Positions 22,209-31,756 of a stretch of 64,000 nt of DNA are shown piece by piece. Positions within the stretch are counted from its first letter, which is position 1. Every line of letters starts with the position of its first letter. Origin of the DNA: Calamus simplicifolius (lineage: Eukaryota; Streptophyta; Magnoliopsida; Arecales; Arecaceae). The stretch is from NCBI GenBank assembly GCA_900491605.1, contig UESW01003828.1, positions 320,811 through 384,810 of the forward strand. The letters run 5' to 3'. The position numbers were made by a program, and so were the translations under genes. Under the pieces are notes generated by a model that ran no database searches, had not been told where the DNA came from, and saw only the letters and a program-made list of their open reading frames with translations.

Positions 22209-22367
22209 GGTATGCCCTCTACAGGCTCACCTTCTTAAATTTTTGTCGGCACTTGTTTCACAATTTATGACATAAATCACCACGAATTATATCACCAAAA
22301 ATTGTGAAAAGAAATAGATGTTGCTTACCAATCCTCGGCACGACCGAGTTACCGATTTAAACAGGGA

Positions 22368-22555
22368 ATCTCCGAACCTCGGCTAGGCCGAGCAACAAAT
22401 CTTTGAACCTCGGCTGGGCCGAGCAACAATTCTTCGAACCTCGGCTGGGCCGAGCAACAATTCTCCGAACCTCGACTGGGCCGAGCAATAATTCTCCGAA
22501 CCTTGGCTCGGCCGAGCTATAAGTCTCCGAAACTCGGTTGGGCCTAGTGATGAAT
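22368..22555. repeat. Tandem array, ~31-bp unit with CCTCGGCTGGGCCGAGC core (about 6 copies)
   Basis: Six imperfect repeats of a unit containing GAACCTCGGCTGGGCCGAGC and then AACAATTCTCC. Each unit contains the interrupted palindrome CTCGGC..GCCGAG. It lies just downstream of pol. A second array of the same unit is at 23848-24020. Confidence 0.75.
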
Positions 22556-23046
22556 CCTAAAGCCCCGACAAAAACCGAAACACGCAAACCTCAATTAAAG
22601 CCGAAGGACTTCCAAATAGTCCCAAGAACTTCGGTCAAGTTCAAAAAATGCGCACCGTGCAAAACCGCCAACAGACACAAAGTCTGCGCCTTTAGAAAAT
22701 TCCTAAAGGCCTCGGTGGGCCCTACACGGCCGCCTGCGAACCCCAGACAAAATCGGGGAATCCCCCCTACTGCTAAATTCTCGGATGATATCCCTGTATT
22801 TACCACCCAAGTGCCTATCTCGCCCCACAAACGAGACCATGACTTAGCGTGTAAGACCACGGGACCACCAAGGTCCCCCATCGGCTCAAACAGAAGCAAG
22901 CGGTTTTACCTCTTTTGTGGGCTAAACGACGATCTCATCAGAGAACAATAAATTGCCAAAAAAAAACCTTTTTCTTTACTAATTGTAAGAAAAAGGTATA
23001 GAAAGAAAGAGAAAAGTACAGAAAGGAATATGGCCTTCGTAGAGGC

Positions 23047-23406
23047 CTAACATCTCCCCTTAGGAGCTGCCGGGTCTTCCACACGCCGGGACAGCTCGGC
23101 GACTTGCTGGCGGAGGGATGCAATCTCCTCCTCCTGCCGGCGTACAACTCGGCGAAGGGCCTCGGTCTCCCTCGTGGAAATGGCGAGGTACTCCTCGACC
23201 GCCTTCTCAAGCTGCTCGTGGCTTGCGAAGGCTGATGCCAAGGCCAGGCTATCAACCACGACGGTGGGACGGCTCCCCTCGGAGCCCCCACGACCGTTGT
23301 TCGCTACGCCTGATCCATTGAATAAATGCTCTCCACCCTGAGAAGCTATGTCGAGAGATATTGAGAGGCTAACCGAAAGGATGGTGAACGCTGGCATCCC
23401 TCTCAT
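23047..23406 (-). CDS. Short antisense ORF with C-terminal coiled coil (unassigned)
   Basis: 119 codons, start ATG at 23406. The N-terminal half is Ser/Gly-rich (GSGVANNGRGGSEG). The C-terminal half is a heptad-like, Glu/Arg-rich coiled coil (RRVVRRQEEEIASLRQQVAE). It sits between the two 31-bp arrays inside the Tat 3' region. I do not recognise the family. It may be an accessory element ORF or a chance frame in GC-rich DNA. Confidence 0.35.
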   Translation of the reverse strand: MRGMPAFTILSVSLSISLDIASQGGEHLFNGSGVANNGRGGSEGSRPTVVVDSLALASAFASHEQLEKAVEEYLAISTRETEALRRVVRRQEEEIASLRQQVAELSRRVEDPAAPKGRC

Positions 23407-23847
23407 CCATATTTATACTCCTCATGCGAGTATCTCGATCAGTCGGGTCATAAATACCGACCCATGAGAATTCGTCACGTGTCGCCACTTTAGCTGGCGA
23501 CCACAGGACCCGAAGGGCCGTGCCCCCTCCCGAGGGATATCGGTAAACATCGATGAATTACTCGGGAACCCCCTCCTTCTCTAGAAACTGGGTTCCTCCC
23601 AATCTGCCGGGCCCTCGCGGAGTAAATGCCCTCGAAACTCCTCCTAGTTGCCTTAAATCGGCCGCCTTTGGAAAATGCGAAGAAGGAGCGTCAGCACCTG
23701 ACGCTGACTCACTTCCCTTGGAAGTAGCCAAAGTCATAAATGTTGGGCGTACCCATGCACCGCCCGTTCCTCCTTGGCGCTCCGCGCCGAATCTCACAAG
23801 AATCAAACATCATGAGTCTCGGTGGCAACCAAGTCATCCCTCCGAGC

Positions 23848-24020
23848 CATAAATCTCCGAACCTCGGCTGGGCTAAGCAATAATTCTCTGAACCTCAGCA
23901 GGGCCGAGCAATAATTCTCCGAACCTCAGCAGGGCTGAGCAACAATTCTCTGAACCTCGGCAAAGACGAGCCATAAATTTCCGAACCTCTGCAGGGCCGA
24001 ATAATAAATCTCTGAGTTTC
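23848..24020. repeat. Second tandem array of the ~31-bp CCTCGGC..GCCGAG unit (about 6 copies)
   Basis: Same unit as at 22368-22555 with more divergence (CCTCAGCAGGGCCGAGC variants). The two arrays flank about 1.3 kb of the element, suggesting one array was split or duplicated. Confidence 0.65.
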
Positions 24021-25600
24021 GGCCAAAGTTAAGGAATATATATGTTCCACTACCGAACAATCTCCAGGGTTCCGTCCGAATTTAGGCAGCTTATGAACCC
24101 CGACTAGGTCGGATAGCGTGGAACCCTCGGCCAAGAACGAATGATATCTCTGCACCTCGTTTCATCGCCAACAACAACTCTCGGCACAAAAGAAATATAA
24201 ACTAAGAGAAAGAACAAAACTTTCTTTATTACCATCGAAACCAATTACAACCGCATGAGAGGCATTACAAGTGCATTGAAATGCATAAAATAAAAACGGG
24301 TACATAACTCGAGCAAACTGCTCCAAAGCAGCTTCGGGCGACTATGATGCTTCGGCATCCGGTCCAACAAAACTAGGCAAGCCACGAACCAGTCAGCTCG
24401 AGCCAATAATGAGCGGACGACATGGCCCAACCGTTGCGACCAGCTTCGATTAATAATGATACCTCGGCAACCCAACCGAGATATCAGAGAAATCAAAAAG
24501 GGTGGATGGGTTTTTGCCCCAAACCACCCAACCGAAGGGCCCTCCGATGAGTAGGAAGGAAGCTCGCGGACCCTGATACCAGGGCACTCCCCCAAATCTA
24601 GTGTGTACAGCTAGCCATTGCCCAAGTCGAAAGGTAATGTACCAGCGAGCGACACACCATCGCCCCCTCCTCACGTGGCAAAAGATTCCCCGAGCGGACG
24701 AGCCCAGGGATCCGGGCCAGGGAGGAGGAGAAGTTCACGCGAGCCATGGGGAGCCCGCATACACTTCCTACCCTATGTCCCCAAGGGGGAACCACAAAGG
24801 TCACACGGGAAGCGTATGTGTGCGCTCTCCATGCGATCTCTGCAAACCTCCTGTGCGCTCTCCATACGATCTTCGGAGCTCCTTTCTTGAGGGCAAGCCA
24901 CCCCCCAGCAGCTCCTTCATCACCCCAGCTGTCCGGAGGACATCGGCGACTTGCAGGAGGAAAGCTCGGTCCTCCCGCTCTAAACCTCAGAGAGACAGGC
25001 ATCATGATTCACAGAAGAGAAAATTTTGGGATAACCCAACACAGCCCTCATTCCCCTCTTTTATAGGCGGAGATGAGCCGGGAACAGTTATCAGAAAGCC
25101 CCGAGACTTAAAACGCCAAGCCCACGCCACCACATAGCCTCCTGAAATGAAAACAGCGCCCCCCAATGCACGCCAGGCACGTCGCTCGGGCTATGACGCA
25201 TACCAAAAGATTATCTCTGATCCTGAATCACGAGCTTTAAATGCAGAAAATCGTCCGCCGATCTTGCAGATACTGGCAGATCCGAGGGATCACCCTACGA
25301 AAACGATATCCTCCAATGGCAAATAAGCACTGCACCACACGCCAAACAGCCCGCGTCGGAAAAGATCAATACAGCAAAGGTCCGTCGAAGGGTGCCAGGC
25401 AACCTTTTGCTGGCTGCAGAGCTGTACTACCTACTTCGGTGAAACGAAAACCGACCCGCCTTGGAAAGGACAAAACGCTGACAGGGGTAATAAATGGATG
25501 CAAAGGCCAAACACACTATTTACCAGAAAGATTAAAGGGGTGACAGCGAAGGTTCAACAAACCCCCCCTCTCTTTTCGTCGAAGGTACGACCACAGTCTG
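24021..25600. other. Non-coding Tat 3' region
   Basis: GC-rich stretch between arrays. Frames such as 24598-25005 (minus) are open but show no recognisable domain. I see no LTR boundary here. Confidence 0.35.
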
Positions 25601-25613
25601 GCTACTGGCAAGG

Positions 25614-26045
25614 TAAATCCCCTCGGTTCTAGCTGAGCTACACCATCCCTCGGCCCTAGCCGAGCTACTTTATCCCTCGGCCCTAGCCGAGCTACACCAT
25701 CCCTCGGCCCTAGCCGAGCTACTTTGTCCCTCGGCCCTGGCTGAGCTACACCATCCCTCGGCCCTAGCCGAGCTACTTTGTCCCTCGGCCCTCGCCGAGC
25801 TACACCATCCCTCGGCCCTAGCCGAGCTACACAATCCCTCGGCCCTAGCCGAGCTACTTTGTCCCTCGGCCCTAGCCGAGTTATACCATCCCTCGGCCCT
25901 ATCCAAGCTACTTTGTCCCTCGGCCCTAGCCGAGCTACACAATCCCTCGGCCCTAGCCGAGCTACTTTGTCCCTCGGCCCCAGCCGAGCTATTTCATTCT
26001 TCGGACTTAGTCGAACCACTGAGTCATTCGGCCTAAGCCGAATTG
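25614..26045. repeat. 27-bp tandem array, CCCTCGGCCCTAGCCGAGCT core (14 to 16 copies)
   Basis: About 14 well-preserved plus two decayed copies of a 27-bp unit, alternately ending ACACCAT/ACACAAT or ACTTTGT, so a 54-bp higher-order period is partly visible. Because 27 is divisible by three, reading frames stay open and give nine-residue repeats (ARLGPRD on the minus strand). The core is an interrupted palindrome CTCGGC-N4-GCCGAG. Confidence 0.85.
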
Positions 26046-26267
26046 AATCATCTCTCAACCTCCCTCTGTACCAGGCTATGTTGTCGCTCGACTCTTTCGT
26101 CGGGGCAATCCCTATGCCTTGGCCTCGATTAGGATGATCTTTCAAAACTCGAGGCAGGAAAACATCCATGAAAGACAAACAAAATGAAAACGGTTGATCC
26201 ATTTATTGATTTCCAGTCAAACTACAAAAACAAAAGAAAGAAAAAATACATATAGCCCCCCAAAGGG

Positions 26268-29200
26268 TCAACACTTGGGATCAGGCCCAGCATCTCCTGT
26301 GGCAGTGCTAGCAGGGACGTCGCTTGGACCCCCCTTCTCAATGGTGTCTTGCCGGGATACCTCGGCGGCAACGTCTACTCCCAGAACAGCTTCGAGATCG
26401 ACATCATAAATCTCTCCATATTCGTCTTCCTCGACCCCCGGGGTGCGTGCCTCATAATACTCGGCCTCCAAACAGGATAGGTTCAGGTCAGGGTAAGTCT
26501 GGGCGATCTTAGCCCGCGCCTCCTCTTCACCGAGCTGGAATGCATCGGCGCAGGCCGCCCTGCATTCATCGGCAAACTTGGTAGAGTTCTTGTACTCCTC
26601 CACCGCTAAAGAGACCCACGCGTTTGCCTCGACTAATTGTTTCTCCAATTCGGAGATCCTTCGGTGCCTCGAGGTCGCCTCCTCTCCGAATGCCGCTAAT
26701 CGCCCCTGAAACTCCTGGTTCACCCTGTTCAACTGTAGATAAAAAGCCAACTAAAGCGAAAGTCGAAAGACCAAAATGGGTAAAACAAATAGTGCCCTAC
26801 CTGCTCCTCCCACCGGGCTAGCTCTCCCTCCAGCACTTGGACCCTATTGAGAACCCTAGACTTGGCCGATTGGTTTTGGCGAAGGCTCTCTTTTAGCTCA
26901 TCCACCCGGGACTGGGTTTCTCCAATTTCTTGATGGGCGTAGTCGAGCTCGTCAGAAAGTCGGGCAGCTCATTCGTCCGACCATTTTAGCCGATCCTTTG
27001 TATCGGCGAGCTCTTTATTTAGGCGTGTGAGGTGGTCCTGCTGCCGCCGGCACTTATGCTCTTCCTCCTCGAGCCTTTTGATCTAGTTGACCTTATCCTC
27101 GGCATGGATGGCTTTCAACTGATCCCACCTTTTATCAAAAAACTATTGCATGGATTTAACCTTGCTCTCGTGCTCTGCCTTGGCCTGAGAAAGCCCCAGA
27201 CTAGCCTTCTTGGACTGCTCGCGGAAGCCTTGGAGCTCACTGACCTGTGTAGCTAGTTGAGAGGCTCTCTCTCTCTCAACTGCCAGAATCCTGCGAGCCT
27301 CATCAAGCTCCCTCTGACGGACCACCAGGGCTCGGGAAAGTTTATCTGAAGAATCCACCCTCTCCTTGAGGTGATCGACCTCCTGGCGGGCCCGAGCCCA
27401 GGCCCCAACAGACAGATGCAAGCGCCATTTCAGTGCCCTCATGATCAGAGTGTTCTGCAAAGAAAGAAGATTGCATACATAAAGAATGCAGTCGAACTAG
27501 CTGACTAAAGACCCTACATCAGTGCGATTACTTACCCGAGACGCATAATCTGTAGCGATCCTCATGAGGGCAATCGTCAATCTCGGGCAGAAGAAAAGCC
27601 TCATCCGGCGCCCCGGTGGATCTAAAGGCCATCTCAACAAGGTCCTCTTGATAACTCCCTTCCGTCGAGGAACTCTCTCCCCCCTGGAATGCGGACCGCA
27701 TCAGAGCGGAGAACTTGGCACTCACCTCCGGGTCGTGTAGGTGAAAGTCTGTGCTCAGGGAGCCAACCTGGGCACCTGCGACCCATGAGCCCCTCGGTAG
27801 GCCGGCTTCCACCACCAGGGCCCTCGTTTGAGAAGCCTCAGGCACTGCAACTCCGGCGAGGGGAGCCCCAGCCCGAACATCCCCTTCGCTCGACGGCTCC
27901 CCTCTTCCTCCTTCTTCCCCTCCTTCTCCTTCTTCCTCCTCTTCTGCTTCTACCTCCTCAGAAATCCCTCTACCCACAACAGACTCTTCAGGAACTTCGG
28001 CTCCCCCCGGAGCCTCCTATGCCTCGACGGAAGGCCCTTCACCAGAAAGCCCCTGCGAGTTTCGATCGCTGGTTCGGCAGGTTCGGCCATCTCCTCATCG
28101 CTTGCTGACTCTCCTACCAGCGACCCAGGATGAACCTCAGCAGCCGTAACCACTTCCCCCGCCTCGATGGAAGCGGAGGTTGCTTCCACCTCCGCCTGTA
28201 ACCTCTCCGAACCACTGGCCCCAATGAAGGAGACCGAACCGCCCCGCCTGCGGGGGCCCCCAAGCCAACCGGCGCCTCTCCCTCGCCATCGTTGGATAGA
28301 ACGACGACGGGCGGGAAGGAAATTCCAGCAGCCTCCTCTGAAATCCCTGCGACATCCCAACTTTCACCGCCGGACAGACCCTCCTCCGCCGCCGAAAGAT
28401 CATGCGCCACCGGAACATCGACGCCTCCGATCCGCGGCGACGAGGAGCGCCAGTCATCACCGTCTCTCCTGATTCCCCTAGGGTGGGAGCCAGAGGGGCG
28501 GGGCTTCTTCTCGGCCTGATGCTTGCTGCTGGAGCCGGATCTCCTACGATGCTTTCCCAGCTCCTCCCTCATCTGATCTACGAGTGCCGACTTTCGACTA
28601 TAGGAGCAATGTGATTCGCCCATTAGCTCGCACAAAAATTGAAAATGGAGCCACATTAGGCTATCGGCCACGAAGTAATACTCACCGCGAGGATCGACGG
28701 GGCTCAATCCGGCCGCAAAGAGAGCGTCCTCCGATAGAAGGACACTGGTTAGGAACGCTCGACTGCCACGCAGCATGACCAGATCCCTTTTCTCCAACTC
28801 GGTTAACTCTGGGTGCGCTTCCGGATCCTTTACGTATTGCCCCCATACCCGGGGAACTCCGAGCCGATATTCCCTGTGATGATGAAGAATCACGACTTCC
28901 ACTGCTTTATCGATGACGGATTATCGGAGATCATCTTGAAGGACCTCCGAGGGCTGATGTAGGGCCACTCTGAGGCCTTCCCGGAGACCAGATTGAAGCA
29001 TACCTTGAACATCGGAAGGGTCGCAGTCACTCCAACATGGTTGCACAACGAGATGAACCTGATGAGGTTGTGCCAACTGTTGGGGACCACCATTGTGAAG
29101 CATATATTGTAGAACTTCATCACCTCTTGCACCAGCGGATGAAGAGGAAACCTAAGGCCCGCCCTCAAACTTTTCTCATAGCAGAACGCTCCGTCTCCCA

Positions 29201-29330
29201 ATCCGGATGTTACCCTATCCTCAGCCATTGGGAGCAGCAAGGTAACATCCTGGTGGATCTTGTACAGACGGCGTATCCGCTCTAGGTCCGTCAAGGTCAC
29301 CTCTGAAGCCTGATCACTCGGACTCACCAT
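26268..29330 (-). CDS. Tat antisense ORF: Transposase_28-like domain, acidic linker, coiled coil (multi-exon or broken)
   Basis: Minus-strand frames in order. 29330-28890: DLERIRRLYKIH, YEKSLRAGLRFPLHPLVQEV and PNSWHNLIRFISLC, the Transposase_28 'putative gypsy type transposon' region. 28902-28114: HHREYRLGVPRVWGQ, then a basic linker with KKPRPSG and an acidic part. 27977-27528: Glu-rich EEEEEGEGGEEGG. 27460-27143: coiled coil. 26750-26268: coiled coil, then AVEEYKNSTKFADECR and an acidic tail. The same architecture is present, broken, at 7143-4910. Gaps between frames (for example 27461-27527) look like introns: a GTAAG donor (minus) follows the 27977-27528 frame, and TTTGCAG precedes the next. 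No function is established for these antisense proteins. Confidence 0.5.
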
Positions 29331-29724
29331 GTCTTCAATCGCAAGAGACGCTGAGCAATAGATTGCTGTGAAAATAGAAAGACGAAGCTCTCTCAGGGAA
29401 AGCGAGAGAGTGATACAAATAGGGAGGGCGCCGCCTCGACTCCGTTTTTTCCAAGGAAAACCGCCTTAGGGTGAAGACGAAACGTCCCAACCAAGACATC
29501 CAGAACCGCCACTGCGGGCGTCGTAAAAATCGAGATCTCCTACATGGCGCCTTCCCAGCTGTTGCCTTCGCCCCTAAGGAATGACGGATCCACCTTGAAA
29601 AGGCAAAACGGCCCCACCGTATTAATTAGGGCATCATTGCGTGGGCTGTCAAACACACGTCCCCCCGTTCGAATCGTGCTACCTGAGTCTATACTCCCTA
29701 CGCCCGAACCTACGCTTCAAACTA

Positions 29725-29738
29725 AGGAGTGGGGGGCA
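29725..29738 (+). promoter_or_regulatory. Polypurine tract of the rearranged Tat element
   Basis: AGGAGTGGGGGGCA directly precedes TGCGTTGAGG, the likely LTR start. A purine-rich tract next to the 3' LTR primes plus-strand synthesis in LTR retroelements. Confidence 0.55.
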
Positions 29739-30815
29739 TGCGTTGAGGGGTAAAATCATTATTGCATTGATAACCGTGTGAAGGGGCTAAGATCAGCCCC
29801 ATCCCCCCTTCCACTGCATTACGCCCCCAAAGAACGAGCTAACTAATATGATCCAACGGGCCGAGCAACCCATGACTTGGCTCCACCGGGCTTCCCATAG
29901 CTCAACTTCCCCCGCGCTTCCTATAGCTCAGCTTCCCCCGAGCTTCCTATAGCTCGGCTTCCACGGGTTTCCTATAGCTCGACTTTCCCCGAGCTTTCCA
30001 TAGCTCAGCTCCCCCGAGCTACCTATAGCTTGGCGTCCACAAGCTTCCTATAGCTCGGCTTCCCCGGGCTTCCCATAGCTCGACTTCCCCCGAGCTTCCC
30101 GTAGCTCGACTTTCCCCGAGCTTCCTATAGCTCGGCTTCCCTTGAGCTACCCATGATTCGGTTCTCCCCGAGCTACCCATAGCTCGGCTTCCACGAGCTA
30201 CCCATAGCTCGGCTCCCCCGAGCAATTCATGGCCCGACGCACACCTCCGTGGAACCCGACGCGGGAGAGCCCAGGCCTAGCGTAATAGAATCCCAAACAA
30301 AGAATCATATCGAGGAGTGGCCTAGGATCTATAGTAACGGCTTAGGACCTACGCACTTGTCAGATCTCAGGCCATCAGGGGGCCCTCCCAGCCGTCGATC
30401 CTTTAACGAACAAGATATGGATCCCACCGACCTGGCAATAGCCGTATTCGAACCTTCCAGAAGGCGCTCAAGGTCCAGGTGATTGCCTATAAATATGACA
30501 CTCCCAGATTCTCTCAGGTATGCGCTGACACCCCCTGGCTTACCGGCTTACATTCACTCACTCTCTTTCTCCTTCACTGCTCGTCGGCGCTCCCCCAGAG
30601 CTTCCGATTGGCCACCCCTAGAGGACTCCCCAGAGAGATCCTTCTCCTCATTTCGTTGATCGTCGATCCCACTGACTTGAGCATCGGAGGGTCTTCCGTT
30701 GAGGGCCACCCCCAACGCCTCTCGCGTGAGAACTTCTGTGCAGGTCCACCTAGGAGGAAGCCTAGATCAGGAGACCGATCGCGCCCGAGTTGGAGGACAG
30801 ATCCCGGCGGCAACA
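29739..30815 (+). repeat. 3' LTR of the rearranged Tat element
   Basis: About 1077 bp from TGCGTTGAGGGG to CGGCGGCAACA. It starts with TG and ends with CA, and AGGGC follows it. It contains the 26-bp AGCTCGG array and a TATA motif (CCTATAAATA) near 30486-30495, placing R/U5 to the right. No matching 5' LTR exists in the window; the left terminus of the element has only the last 18 bp of U5, inverted. The start is inferred from the polypurine tract. Confidence 0.6.
29880..30235. repeat. ~26-bp tandem array in the LTR, GAGCTTCCTATAGCTCGG core (about 14 copies)
   Basis: Degenerate repeats of a CCCCGAGCTTCCTATAGCTC-type unit. It again places CCGAGC and GCTCGG arms in each unit, the same pattern as the other arrays of this element. 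Confidence 0.75.
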
Positions 30816-30820
30816 AGGGC

Positions 30821-31434
30821 CATAAGTTATAATCAAAGACCTGTTTGGCATCTGTTTTTATATATTCTATTTTTACTTCTCTACAAATTACTGAAATACA
30901 AAATGAAAATTGATGTATGGGTAAAGGCTTATTATTCTTGCAAGCAATTTCATTTCAGGATTTTGTTCGTTCATTTTATTTGGCAGAGAACGGAAGCAAT
31001 AGCAAATGTGCCCTAAATTGTCGATTTTTGATGTATTTGAGGTCGGGTAGTAGGTTTAGTTAGTGCTTGAGTAATGTCTATATTCATGAATTGCTGATGC
31101 CATCGATACTGAATTTTTTTGGATGCTGACCAAACTCTAATATAAAATTATTATAATCGTTGACTATCAATGTTATATGGTCCCTAACAGTGCAAGTCGG
31201 TGAAGTTTGATGTCTATCTAAACCGGCAAACCTTAATTTTTTTTGTTCTAATTGCAAAGACTATCATTTATATATATTTTTAATCAGGCTTTTTGATAGC
31301 TTTGACATCAATGATAAGTGCAAAGAACTCAGATGGTATATCTCGAATATTCTTGTCTCACTTAGATTGCCAATAAATCAATGAAGAATCCATATGAAGA
31401 ACAATGTGTCTTATAACTATTCCATAGTGATATT
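30821..31434. other. AT-rich flank between Tat and Copia
   Basis: Native DNA that continues the sequence left of 11196 across the Tat insertion site. No gene or RNA seen. Confidence 0.4.
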
Positions 31435-31728
31435 TGTTGGAAACTAAACTTGATTGTTGAAAATTGCTGCATAGGAAGTTGCTGCTATTTAATTGCTGCA
31501 TAGGAAGTTGATGTTATTTAATTGCTGCATAGGAAGTTGCTGTTATTTAATTGCATAGGAAGTTGCTGTTATTGCATAGGAAGTTGCTATTTTGAATTAA
31601 GTATTGTGGAAGACCAAGAGTCATTTTGTAATTATAAAAGGCCATGTATCCTTTCACGTTTCAGCATGAAAAAAATAGAAAGAATCCAGAAATTTGCCCA
31701 AAAGAAAATATCTTCTCCTCTTCCAACA
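31435..31728 (+). repeat. 5' LTR of the Copia element
   Basis: TGTTGGAAAC...TTCCAACA, 294 bp, with 6-bp terminal inverted repeats (TGTTGG/CCAACA). It has four to five short tandem copies of ATTGCTGCATAGGAAGTTGC with a variable tail (31463-31590) and a TATA box TATAAAA at 31633-31639. Confidence 0.9.
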
Positions 31729-31731
31729 AAT

Positions 31732-31745
31732 TTGGTATCAGAGCC
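31732..31745 (+). promoter_or_regulatory. Primer-binding site (initiator Met tRNA type)
   Basis: TTGGTATCAGAGCC starts three bases after the 5' LTR. TGGTATCAGAGC is complementary to the 3' end of plant initiator tRNA-Met and is the usual Copia PBS. Confidence 0.85.
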
Positions 31746-31756
31746 ACAAAAGATCC

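Larger units (their letters stand above)
11201..30815 (+). mobile_element. Rearranged Tat-lineage Gypsy retrotransposon with inverted U5 termini
   Basis: One 19.6-kb insertion. The left end is TATTGCCGCCGGGATCTG, the reverse complement (17/18) of the right end CAGATCCCGGCGGCAACA, which is the 3' end of U5. There is no left LTR. From left to right: two antisense 2751-bp units of leader-gag-protease-RT, a partial third antisense unit (16703-17354), an inversion, then sense gag to integrase (17355-22208), repeat arrays, antisense ORFs, polypurine tract and one 3' LTR (29739-30815). The lineage call rests on a second, archaeal-like RNase H domain (WWLLHVDGSSN, NNEAEYEALLAGL) between RNase H and integrase, and on antisense ORFs before the 3' LTR. 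Many stops, mainly C-to-T type, make it non-autonomous. Confidence 0.75.

Noticed and set aside
25614..26045. Regular 27-bp repeats resembling a CRISPR array
   Set aside because: Units are contiguous with no unique spacers, the genome is a plant, and the array lies inside a Tat element.
25516..26202. 228-codon frame with nine-residue repeats as a real repeat protein
   Set aside because: The period is a multiple of three, so several frames on both strands stay open; no domain or start context supports it.
31430..31434. ATATT as the Copia TSD
   Set aside because: The right flank is GATCA, which does not match at any one-base shift of the boundaries.
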